DNA of 35,636 nucleotides from Candidatus Brocadia sp. (lineage in GTDB: Bacteria > Planctomycetota > Brocadiia > Brocadiales > Brocadiaceae), in the NCBI GenBank assembly GCA_013360945.1, contig JABWAQ010000029.1, positions 1 to 35,636 of the forward strand, written 5' to 3'. Shown here piece by piece: positions 27,108 through 34,411 of this stretch. Within the stretch, counting starts at the first letter, position 1, and each line of letters begins with the position of its first letter. A model generated the notes under the pieces. It did not search any database, was not told the origin of the DNA, and saw only the letters and a program-made list of their open reading frames with translations. The translations under genes were made by a program, and so were the position numbers.

Positions 27108-27833
27108 CTACAATTCTTGAACATGCCCGCTTCCCTTTGACGCTATCTGCAATAATCTTGTTTTAAGCTCTGCGAATGGAAAATTTTTGCCAGGGCAGGC
27201 AGTACATTTCTGATGTACCTGTTTGTGTTGTAATATGTTGGATGAAGCAATCTTGTATTTTCTGGAAAGATATTGAATAAGGCTGACCAATGATTCGAGC
27301 TGGTTTTCCGTCGGGGGGCCACCATTCTCGAAGTCACCCACCAGACAAATCCCAATTGCTACGCGATTGCACGCCATATTTGCCGTATGTGCACCGTGGA
27401 TTTGCTTTTTCCATCGTTCACCAACCTCAATCTCACCGTCTTCGGAAAAAGACCCGTTCCCAATCACAAAATGATAAGCGAGGCCATATTCCCATTTTCT
27501 GTTTTTCCGGTGATAATGATCAAATCGGGCTGCATTGCCCTTTACCGTGGCGCTATGATGAATGACAATATATTCCCATGGCCGCGCACCTGCATCGGTA
27601 CGACAGAGTTGCCCAAGGTTTTGCATGTAACGAGGACTATCAAAACCTGCAAATCTTTTCATCCCTTCAATCTTTATACATGAAAAAAAAGGGATAGAAA
27701 TACACAAACCTGATGCAACCACAATCATGGAGAGGGAAAGACATCGGACAATCCTTTCACATGTATAATCGGTTTCATCCCCAGAATTCCTTTTCGGGTT
27801 CCGTAAGAATAGGGATACTATTTTTCTATACAT
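27108..27833 (-). CDS. N-acetylmuramoyl-L-alanine amidase (Amidase_2/PGRP family)
   Basis: A 241-residue cell-wall amidase that should cleave the bond between MurNAc and the peptide stem. Residues about 30-52 form one membrane anchor or uncleaved signal (SLSMIVVASGLCISIPFFSC). The catalytic domain follows, with the zinc ligands visible: IVIHHSATVKG (H92), ILQHKQVH (H203) and CTACPGKNFP (C213), plus YHFVIGNG and NRVAIGICLVGDFE. The frame continues to an ATG at 27902, but those extra codons are translated terminator (the T-run gives a Leu/Phe stretch). The ATG at 27833, with AAGG nine bases upstream, is the start. It is preceded by a c-di-GMP-I riboswitch and terminator, so c-di-GMP probably controls its transcription. 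The extracytoplasmic side is expected. Confidence 0.85.
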   Translation of the reverse strand: MYRKIVSLFLRNPKRNSGDETDYTCERIVRCLSLSMIVVASGLCISIPFFSCIKIEGMKRFAGFDSPRYMQNLGQLCRTDAGARPWEYIVIHHSATVKGNAARFDHYHRKNRKWEYGLAYHFVIGNGSFSEDGEIEVGERWKKQIHGAHTANMACNRVAIGICLVGDFENGGPPTENQLESLVSLIQYLSRKYKIASSNILQHKQVHQKCTACPGKNFPFAELKTRLLQIASKGSGHVQEL

Positions 27834-27864
27834 AGAATGCGCCTTAAGCAAATTTCCTGGAAAT

Positions 27865-27918
27865 AAAAAAAGCCCTACTGTGAAAATATTCATCTGGAAC
27901 ATCTTCGGCAGTAAGGCT
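27865..27918 (-). terminator. Riboswitch-linked intrinsic terminator before amidase
   Basis: Minus strand: stem AGCCTTACTG (27918-27909) pairs fully, with one G-U, to CAGTAGGGCT (27880-27871). A 28-nt loop separates them and seven T follow (27871-27865). It stands between the aptamer and the amidase start, about 30 nt before the ATG at 27833, where an expression platform belongs. No minus-strand coding gene ends between the promoter and this hairpin. Confidence 0.75.
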
Positions 27919-27963
27919 ATCTTTAAAACTTAGTGCTTGAGCTTTGCGTGCGTATATTTATTT

Positions 27964-28041
27964 CCGGTACATATCTATGTAAGCGTATTAAAGACCCTTT
28001 CCTTTGCGTCCCCCGATCACTCGAGGTTTGCCTTTATCGTC
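27964..28041 (-). ncRNA. Cyclic-di-GMP-I (GEMM-I) riboswitch aptamer
   Basis: Read on the minus strand from 28041: GACGATAAAGGCAAACC, a hairpin with stem CCTCGA/TCGGGG closed by a GTGA (GNRA) tetraloop, then GGGACGCAAAG, GGGTCTTT, and a second hairpin TACAT-AGAT-ATGTA (27981-27968) followed by CCGG. The conserved GGCAAACC, GACGCAAAG and GGTC blocks, the GNRA loop and the second helix in this order are the hallmark of the c-di-GMP-I class. AAAG and CTTT close the element. It starts a few bases after a strong -10 box and ends in a terminator before the amidase gene. A second short GCACGCAAAGC stretch downstream (around 27941-27951) lies outside the core and is unexplained. Confidence 0.85.
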
Positions 28042-28046
28042 TGAGT

Positions 28047-28074
28047 ATTATAAACTTAAATCCCGTGTTGTCAA
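28047..28074 (-). promoter_or_regulatory. Consensus sigma-70 promoter of the amidase riboswitch leader
   Basis: Minus strand: perfect TTGACA (28074-28069), 16-bp spacer, perfect TATAAT (28052-28047). Transcription would start near 28040, a few bases before the aptamer, giving a leader of about 205 nt to the amidase ATG. Confidence 0.8.
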
Positions 28075-28095
28075 TAAATAAATTGTTACATCGGT

Positions 28096-29464
28096 TCAAA
28101 AAATCCTGTGAACGGAAATGGCCTGGTCCCAAAAACCTTTTGCAATATAAGCATTTCCCAGGTTACAGCGGGCATTGCTATCTTTGGGATCGTATTTTAA
28201 GGCCGATTTAAGTTCAGCAATCGCACGATCTGTTACCCCCTTTGTTAAATATATTCCCGCCAAATTATTGTGTACATCGGCATTACCAGGGTCTAGCCCG
28301 ATTGCTGTTTTGTACTCCCTCAATGCCTCCTGATATTCCTTAATAGCAGCGTCTGACATGCCTTTCCTTTCATACGCATTCCCCATATTATAGTGTGCCT
28401 CGGCGTCCCTGGGGTTAATTTCCAATGTCTTTTTGTATTCAAACTCGGCATAATCAAAGAAACCTCTTGCACTATGGACAACACCAAGATTCTGATGTGC
28501 ACGGACACTGTCCGGTTCACGATTAACCGTTGAATACCACAAAGTGAATTCATCCCGCCATGTTCCATTTCGGCAAACACTCGCAATGCTTAGAGCAACG
28601 ACAGCGGCTCCCATACATAACGTTGCTAAGTTTTTTTTTGCAGTACAGCTTTGAACGAGGATGTCGAAACAGCGCGAAACGAATAACCAGATAAAAACCG
28701 GTAACGATAAAATAGCCCGTATAAACGCCCTTTGCCCTTTTCATAACTGCCTGAAGAGGATTAACTGAAGGCGAATAAAAGGCATTAAATACCACTAGCA
28801 GGATGGGCAATGTCACCGCCGTCTCTTTTGAAAAGAGGGACAAAAGATAGGAAAACAAAGAACCAGCGTAATACGGCAGGAATTTTCCCCGCGGTAAAGA
28901 TTCCTTGTCAATTTTCAGGAAAACGATAAAGGCAATTAAAAAAAAGAACGCGGCAAGGAGATCCTCCCGGTAACTGACAGAATTCACCGCCTCGGTGAGG
29001 AGTGGATGGGTAGTAAATAACAATGCTGAGATGAAGGCTACGCTATTTGCCTTTGTAACCAGTTTAAGAAAGGCATACAATAATACCCTATTTGACGTTT
29101 GAAGGAGAACATTGGTGAGATGAAAGCCGACGGGATTTAAACCCCAAAGGAAATAATCGATAAAATACGAAAGTGTAACTACGGGACGATAACTAAGTTC
29201 ACCGGAGAGTATAAAGTAATTAAATGAAAAAATTGATGGGATATTTTTTCAACTCTTAACAAGGTTATTGTTGACAATGGTCATCGAATCGTCATAAACA
29301 AAGGCATTACTCAGCGTATTCAAAAAAATGACGCCCGATATTACCGCAAGAATACTATAAGGGGCTGCATCTTTCAAACATGTGTTCAATTTCGGGAAGG
29401 GGCGCCGGGACAAAGGCGAATAGATAGTATTCATAGAATATATACTATAATCATTCATCTGCAT
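28096..29464 (-). pseudogene. Broken TMTC/DUF1736-like membrane protein with TPR repeats
   Basis: Three pieces of one gene. (1) From 29464: a membrane helix and the family motif FVYDDSMTIVNNNLVKS, ended by an in-frame TGA at 29251-29249. The same frame then continues KNIPSIFSFNYFILSG and SYRPVVTLSYFIDYFLWGLN, so the TGA replaces one codon. (2) Down to about 28640: membrane segments (TTHPLLTEAVNSVSYREDL, FSKETAVTLPILLVVF). (3) A shift of frame and loss of roughly 100 or more residues of membrane region, then GTWRDEFTLWYSTVNREP and about four TPRs (AHQNLGVVH, AHYNMGNAYERKG, VHNNLAGIYLTKG, ARCNLGNAYIAKG). The last repeat breaks off at AISVHRIF. Intact relatives are O-mannosyl- or O-GlcNAc-transferase-like integral membrane proteins. 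The stop, deletion/frameshift and truncated end together mark a pseudogene. Confidence 0.8.
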
Positions 29465-29476
29465 TAGAAAAATAAA

Positions 29477-29534
29477 AGCTCCTTTCTCAGGACAGCAACG
29501 GCCGTTTCGGCAACCGTTCCGCAGGAAAGGAGCT
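29477..29534 (-). terminator. Leader terminator hairpin before the TPR pseudogene
   Basis: Minus strand: perfect 10-bp stem AGCTCCTTTC (29534-29525) with GAAAGGAGCT (29486-29477), an inner AACGG/CCGTT hairpin, then TTTTATTTTT. It sits 13 nt before the ATG at 29464, and no minus-strand gene lies upstream, so it is another terminator inside a leader rather than at a gene end. Confidence 0.6.
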
Positions 29535-29622
29535 GCACGAAGAAAAATTTAGCACATACCCTATGGGAATTCAAGCATCATGATGATTAGCGTATCACAG
29601 AAACAATATCCCAATATTTTAC

Positions 29623-29651
29623 TTGACATATGTCACCTTTCATGCTAAATA
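29623..29651 (+). promoter_or_regulatory. Promoter of the GGDEF-EAL leader, overlapped by a 12-bp palindrome
   Basis: Perfect TTGACA (29623-29628), 17-bp spacer, TAAATA (29646-29651, a weak -10). The palindrome TGACATATGTCA (29624-29635) covers the -35. In the wider form TTGAC-ATAT-GTCAC it resembles the half-site pattern of CRP/FNR-family operators (TTGAT-N4-ATCAA). Regulation by such a factor is inference. Confidence 0.45.
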
Positions 29652-29672
29652 AAATCCGTGAAATACACAGAA

Positions 29673-29721
29673 AACGCGAAAGGTAACCCTTAAGAAATCT
29701 GTAGACACAACGAAAAATGCA
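29673..29721 (+). promoter_or_regulatory. Degenerate c-di-GMP-I-like leader sequence
   Basis: Aligned without gaps to the aptamer core on the other strand (28041 downward), about 30 of 49 bases agree. These include AAAGG, AA-CC, a GNRA loop (GAAA for GTGA at the same place) and GAC-CAA-G for GACGCAAAG. But the stem around the loop no longer pairs, and the region to the terminator is 46 nt shorter, so the second helix is missing. It is either a decayed riboswitch or a diverged RNA with another ligand. Chance similarity in A-rich sequence is possible. Confidence 0.35.
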
Positions 29722-29749
29722 TTCATAAACTCAGATGCTACAAGCACAC

Positions 29750-29805
29750 AGCCTTACTGCCGAAAGTATTCATGGAAACGTTTCCGGCGGTAAGGCTTTT
29801 TTTTT
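29750..29805 (+). terminator. Attenuator-like terminator before the GGDEF-EAL gene
   Basis: A 13-bp stem, AGCCTTACTGCCG (29750-29762) with CGGCGGTAAGGCT (29785-29797, one G-U), followed by nine T (29797-29805). It lies 91 bp before the GGDEF-EAL start and about 100 nt after a promoter, with no plus-strand gene in between. The stem start AGCCTTACTGCCGAA is identical to that of the riboswitch terminator before the amidase. Confidence 0.75.
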
Positions 29806-29896
29806 AAGAGTATCGCAAAGATGAGAATCACATTCCACTAAGTAAGAATCCATCAGGACTCAAATCCGGAAAACAAATGTACCATCAAGGTGTGAC

Positions 29897-32800
29897 ATGA
29901 AGTTTCTGATTATTGACAACAACCAGCATGACCGGGAACAGATCAAGCAAAAACTCCAGAACAAATTTTACGGCTTAGAGTTCCTGGAGGCAATCAGACA
30001 AGAAGATTTTGATGAAGCGATTGATCGAGGCGACTTCGATCTGGTGCTCACCGATTATCGTCCGAACTGGACTGACGGATTGTGGATACTCAGAACAATC
30101 AAAGAGCGATTCCCCTGCATACCGGTGATAATGGTTACCAATACAGGCAGTGAAGAAATAGCCGTGGAGGGGATGAAGTCCGGTTTGAGCGACTACGTTC
30201 TCAAAAGGCATCTGGATCGCCTGCCGGTTGCAGTAAAGGAATGCATCAGAAAAACTAACTTACGGAAAGAATGCGTTGACACTAACAATCAGGCAAGCGT
30301 TTCTGAGGAATCCTTACCTGCTGTTTCCAAACATATTTCCAACTATGCCTACACCTTTCGCATCGAACCCGACAGTACCCTTGTATGCGAACGTGTGTCG
30401 GAAGCCTTCACCCTCATCACCGGGTACACCCGTGAGGAGGTAGCCGCACGCGGTGGCTGGCTCAGCTTCATACACCCCAATGATATGTCCATCTTCCTCC
30501 GTCATCGTGATCGCCTGTTTTCCGGCCAGTCTGACACAAGCGAGTTTCGCGTTATTACTAAGAGTGGCGCGGCGCTATGGCTGCGCTATTATGCTCAACC
30601 GGTGTGGAGTGAGGCGCAGTCCCGCGTCATTCATATCTATGGTACAGCACAGGATATCACAGAACACAAACAGCATGAGGAAATGCCGGGAGATTCAGAA
30701 GTAAAATATCAAAAACTGATCGAAACCACGAGCGACGCTGTTTTTATAGCAGATGCGGAAACAGGAATAATTATCGATGCCAATAAAAGAGCAGAAGACC
30801 TGCTTGGTTATCCCCGCGAAGAGATTATCGGCATGCACCAGACGCAACTTCACCCTCAAGAAGAAGCAATGCATTATATGCAGCTCTTCAAGGATCATGT
30901 TCGGGAAGGTAAGGCATTCACGAAAGACCTGTACGTGCGTCATAAAGACGGCCATAGAGTACCCGTAGAAATAAGCGCCAGTGTTACTTTTATAGGTAAC
31001 AAAAAAGTCGTACAGGGTGTTTTTAGGGATATTACCGAAAGCGAGAAGATGCTTGAAGAATTGAAACTATTCAAAATACTATTCTCTGAAATGAGAGACC
31101 TCGCGTATGTTTGCGACACAAACGGAAACATCTTATATGTAAATAAGATATTTGAACAATTTACCGGCCACAAACCTGAAGAATTCTATGGAAAGCCATT
31201 TGCGCCTCTTTTTGACGAAGAAAACCTGAAAAAAGCAATGGATGCCCACACAAGAACAATACAGGGAGAAAGCCTGCAATTTGAACTGTATTTCAAAGAT
31301 ACCGGCGTAATCTGTGAATACAGAAACTTTCAATTAAGAGACAGGGAAGGGAACATCGTAAGAACTATTGGTATCGCCAGAGACATCACCGCACGAAAGC
31401 ATGCTGAGGAGGTAATGCAGGAAAACAATCAAACCCTACAGGCCTTGATTCAAGCATCTCCGCTGGCTATTATAGCCCTCGATCCGAATGAAAACGTTAC
31501 TTTATGGAATCAGGCGGCAGAACGCATATTCGGCTGGAATCAGAAAGAAGTACTCGGTCGCCATCTCCCTATCGTTCCCAATGACAAACAAGAAGAGTCC
31601 CGTGTGCTGCGTGAAAGGGCGTTGCTCGGCGAGTCATTGATGGGCATAGAGGTGCGCCGTCAAAAACGGGATGGTTCGCCGATTGATATTAGCATCTTTT
31701 CAGCCCCACTCCGTAACGCACAGGGCAATATTCGGGGCATCATGGCAGCAGTTTCAGATATCACGGAACGCAAGCGAATCCAGGCAATTGACGCTTTGTT
31801 TCACGAGATCGATCAGTTGATATTACACGGAAAAGATTTGAATTTCATCCTGTCTTATGTTTGCACACATCTTGTTGACATCTTCGCCTATCCTCTGGTT
31901 TGGATCGGCATGAAGGAGGCAGATGGCACCATTAGTATTTCCACGCAAGCTGGTACCCACGTGAATTATCTCAATGGCCTCTCGGTACGCTGGGATAATA
32001 CACCCGGGGATGAATGTGTCGTGGGCATTGCGGTTCGCAGTAAACAGACACAGATATGTGGTACGCAAGAATCCGCCTTTCAACACTGCATGGGGCGTAC
32101 TTTCAAGCATGGGTTGCAGTCCTTCGTTGCAGTTCCCCTGTGTGTTCAGAGCAATGTTCTTGGCGTGATGAACCTGTACACCTTCAAACCTAATGCCTTT
32201 GATACAGATACCGTTCATCTGCTCGAAAATCTCGCTACCCGTATCAGCGTCACTATATTGATAGCAATAGACCAACAACAGTTACGATTACAAAGCGCAG
32301 CAATAGCATCGGTCGCCAACGCGGTATTTATAACTGATTGCGAAGGCCGCATAGAGTGGATCAATGAGGCATTTACCCGACTCACCGGATACCCGGCAAA
32401 AGATGTCTATGGCCAAAACCCACGCATCTTCAAATCCGGTAAACATGATGCCTCATTCTACCAGCATGTCTGGCAAACCGTACTCAACGGAGAGGTCTGG
32501 CGGGGAGAGGTCGTTAACAAGCACAAGGATGGCAGTCTTTACCATGTAGACCAGACCATCACCCCTTTGCGTGACACGTATGGGAAAGTAACTCACTTTG
32601 TTGCCATCCATGCTGACATCACTGTTCAAAAACAGGCAGAGGCACGCATCCTCTATATGGCTCAATACGACACCCTTACCAATCTGCCAAACCGCATCCT
32701 GTTCCGCGATCGTTTGCAACAGGAACTGGCACACGCACACCGCAGTAAACGCCTGGTGGCGGTTATGTTCCTCGATCTCGATCGTTTTAAAATTGTCAAT

Positions 32801-33958
32801 GACACCATGGGACACGCCTTTGGCGATCTCCTGCTCAAGGCTGTAGCCGGACGCTTGAAAGGCTGTATACGGAAAATTGACACCGTATCACGCCTGGGAG
32901 GAGATGAATTTACTTTCATCGTAACAGACATTGACCACATTCAGGATGCCGCTCTTATTGCACAGAAGATACATGATATCCTTATATCCCCAGCCTTTCA
33001 GGTTGAGGGCCATGAAGTGCACATAACTCCCAGCATAGGCATCGCCATGTATCCATCAGACGCAAACGACGCAGACAACCTGATCAAAAAGGCCGACACT
33101 GCCATGTATCATGCGAAAGAGCAGGGAAGAAATACCTTTAAATTCTACACCGAAGAAATGAATGTTAAGAACCTTGAGAGGATAACGCTGGAAAACGGTT
33201 TACGAAAGGCGATGGGAAAAGGCGAACTGTTGGTATATTATCAGCCGCAAGTAGATATAAGCAATGGCCAAATCACCGGTATAGAAGCCTTAGTACGCTG
33301 GAAACATCCGGAACTTGGCATGATCTATCCTGTCAAATTTATCCCCGTAGCCGAGGAAACCGGCCTGATCATACCTATCGGAGAATGGGTACTGATGAAA
33401 GCCTGCACCCAAACAAAGGCCTGGCAGGATGCAGGTTTTTCCCAGTTGCGACTCGCCGTAAACCTCTCCGTGCGTCAGGTTAAACAAAAAAATTTTGTAG
33501 ACACAGCCACACAAATATTGGAGAGAACAGGTTTTAGTCCACACCACCTGGATTTTGAAATCACCGAAAGCATCCTTATGCAAAATGACTTGACCATCAT
33601 CACGGCGCTCAACAAACTAAAAGAGCTTGGAATCCGGTTTGCCATTGATGATTTTGGCACCGAGTATTCATCCCTTTGCTACCTGAAACGCTTTCCCATA
33701 GACACACTCAAAATTGACAGATCCTTTGTGCAGGACATTACCACGAACCCGGATGATGCGGCAATTGTTACGGCTATCATTGCCATAGCAGATAGTCTTA
33801 AACTGAAGGTGGTTGCTGAGGGTGTTGAAAACAAAGAGCAGATCGCCTTTTTGCGAAAGCTTCACTGTAACAAGATCCAGGGATACGTCTACAGCCATCC
33901 TTTGCCGGCCGTTGATATAGAACACCTGTTGCAAAACAATAATCGCAAGAAACCATAA
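29897..33958 (+). CDS. REC-PAS(n)-GAF-PAS-GGDEF-EAL hybrid c-di-GMP signalling protein
   Basis: A 1353-residue cytoplasmic sensor. An N-terminal response-regulator receiver (about 1-120) has D53 as probable phosphate acceptor (DLVLTDYRPN). It is followed by about four PAS domains with PAC tails (about 140-630: TLITGYTREEV, DLLGYPREEIIG, TGHKPEEFYG, IFGWNQKEVLG), a GAF domain (about 640-790), a further PAS (about 800-925, LTGYPAKDVYG), GGDEF (about 930-1095) and EAL (about 1100-1353). Both output domains look intact. The cyclase site is RLGGDEF (G1001-F1005) with an RxxD inhibitory site (RKID) five residues before it. The phosphodiesterase has IEALVRW (E1130), AIDDFGTEYSSL (D1251, D1252), LKIDRSF and VVAEGVENKEQ. 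There are no membrane segments. It should both make and break c-di-GMP, as set by phosphorylation and PAS/GAF ligands. AAGGTG precedes the ATG. Confidence 0.95.
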   Translation: MKFLIIDNNQHDREQIKQKLQNKFYGLEFLEAIRQEDFDEAIDRGDFDLVLTDYRPNWTDGLWILRTIKERFPCIPVIMVTNTGSEEIAVEGMKSGLSDYVLKRHLDRLPVAVKECIRKTNLRKECVDTNNQASVSEESLPAVSKHISNYAYTFRIEPDSTLVCERVSEAFTLITGYTREEVAARGGWLSFIHPNDMSIFLRHRDRLFSGQSDTSEFRVITKSGAALWLRYYAQPVWSEAQSRVIHIYGTAQDITEHKQHEEMPGDSEVKYQKLIETTSDAVFIADAETGIIIDANKRAEDLLGYPREEIIGMHQTQLHPQEEAMHYMQLFKDHVREGKAFTKDLYVRHKDGHRVPVEISASVTFIGNKKVVQGVFRDITESEKMLEELKLFKILFSEMRDLAYVCDTNGNILYVNKIFEQFTGHKPEEFYGKPFAPLFDEENLKKAMDAHTRTIQGESLQFELYFKDTGVICEYRNFQLRDREGNIVRTIGIARDITARKHAEEVMQENNQTLQALIQASPLAIIALDPNENVTLWNQAAERIFGWNQKEVLGRHLPIVPNDKQEESRVLRERALLGESLMGIEVRRQKRDGSPIDISIFSAPLRNAQGNIRGIMAAVSDITERKRIQAIDALFHEIDQLILHGKDLNFILSYVCTHLVDIFAYPLVWIGMKEADGTISISTQAGTHVNYLNGLSVRWDNTPGDECVVGIAVRSKQTQICGTQESAFQHCMGRTFKHGLQSFVAVPLCVQSNVLGVMNLYTFKPNAFDTDTVHLLENLATRISVTILIAIDQQQLRLQSAAIASVANAVFITDCEGRIEWINEAFTRLTGYPAKDVYGQNPRIFKSGKHDASFYQHVWQTVLNGEVWRGEVVNKHKDGSLYHVDQTITPLRDTYGKVTHFVAIHADITVQKQAEARILYMAQYDTLTNLPNRILFRDRLQQELAHAHRSKRLVAVMFLDLDRFKIVNDTMGHAFGDLLLKAVAGRLKGCIRKIDTVSRLGGDEFTFIVTDIDHIQDAALIAQKIHDILISPAFQVEGHEVHITPSIGIAMYPSDANDADNLIKKADTAMYHAKEQGRNTFKFYTEEMNVKNLERITLENGLRKAMGKGELLVYYQPQVDISNGQITGIEALVRWKHPELGMIYPVKFIPVAEETGLIIPIGEWVLMKACTQTKAWQDAGFSQLRLAVNLSVRQVKQKNFVDTATQILERTGFSPHHLDFEITESILMQNDLTIITALNKLKELGIRFAIDDFGTEYSSLCYLKRFPIDTLKIDRSFVQDITTNPDDAAIVTAIIAIADSLKLKVVAEGVENKEQIAFLRKLHCNKIQGYVYSHPLPAVDIEHLLQNNNRKKP

Positions 33959-34041
33959 GACATACCCTTAATCTGGGCGAGTCGGAAGATAAAATATTTT
34001 CTGAATAGTTAAGGACAAATAGGGAAAATGGGCGTACCGGA

Positions 34042-34069
34042 AAATCCCGAAGGGATGGCATGATTATAG
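34042..34069 (+). repeat. Dispersed palindromic repeat, copy 1
   Basis: Contains AATCCCGAAGGGATG followed by GCATGATTATAG. An inverted copy lies at 34174-34200 (25 of 27 bases alike), and a partial relative (CCCCGCAAGGGATGA) near 34094-34108. The core TCCCGAAGGGA is itself a hairpin. The 298-bp stretch 33959-34256 holds only these repeats. Confidence 0.65.
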
Positions 34070-34173
34070 AAAAAAGCACATCCCAATATAAAACCCCGCA
34101 AGGGATGAAATAACAAGAAAATGAGCGATACCACGCCACCGCTACGCGGTTCATCATGATTGCTAATGATATG

Positions 34174-34200
34174 CTATAATAATGACATCCCTTCGGGATT
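34174..34200 (-). repeat. Dispersed palindromic repeat, copy 2 (inverted)
   Basis: On the minus strand this reads AATCCCGAAGGGATG then TCATTATTATAG, matching the copy at 34042-34069 in opposite orientation. The pair could fold into one large hairpin in a transcript running between the two convergent genes. Confidence 0.65.
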
Positions 34201-34256
34201 ACAGAATCAATATTTTACTCAATCATCGTGATTGTGAGCAAAAGTACGCCGAATTG

Positions 34257-34391
34257 TTACCTCTCGTCACTCTCCGGTTGGTTTATATATCCTTGTAATA
34301 ATCCACTCATCAGGGCAAGTTCTTCCTGTGTAATTCGGGACTTTAATCCAAATCTTCTTATGTTGCTTCCAACGACATTCTTTTTCTCCAT
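34257..34391 (-). pseudogene. Truncated XRE-type HTH regulator (44 residues)
   Basis: From the ATG at 34391 the frame gives a helix-turn-helix: VVGSNIRRFGLKSRITQEEL then ALMSGLLQGYINQPESDER and a stop. This matches the first four helices of XRE/Cro regulators (NIRRLR...TQEELA...YINQLESGKR), with Pro and Asp where the family has Leu and Gly. The C-terminal remainder is missing and the start lacks a clear ribosome binding site, so it is probably a remnant. It lies 20 bp downstream of the ABC permease gene on the same strand. Confidence 0.45.
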
Positions 34392-34411
34392 GATGATATG
34401 GATACAATCAA

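Noticed and set aside
27834-27902. Upstream extension of the amidase to the ATG at 27902
   Set aside because: These codons lie inside the terminator hairpin and its T-run; the ATG at 27833 has a better ribosome binding site.
29249-29251. TGA in the TMTC-like gene as selenocysteine or recoded codon
   Set aside because: The same gene has a deletion/frameshift and a truncated end, so nonsense mutation in a pseudogene is simpler; no SECIS-like hairpin was evident.
29477-29640. GEMM-type aptamer in the leader of the TPR pseudogene
   Set aside because: Neither GGCAAACC nor ACGCAAAG occurs on the minus strand there; only the terminator hairpin is supported.
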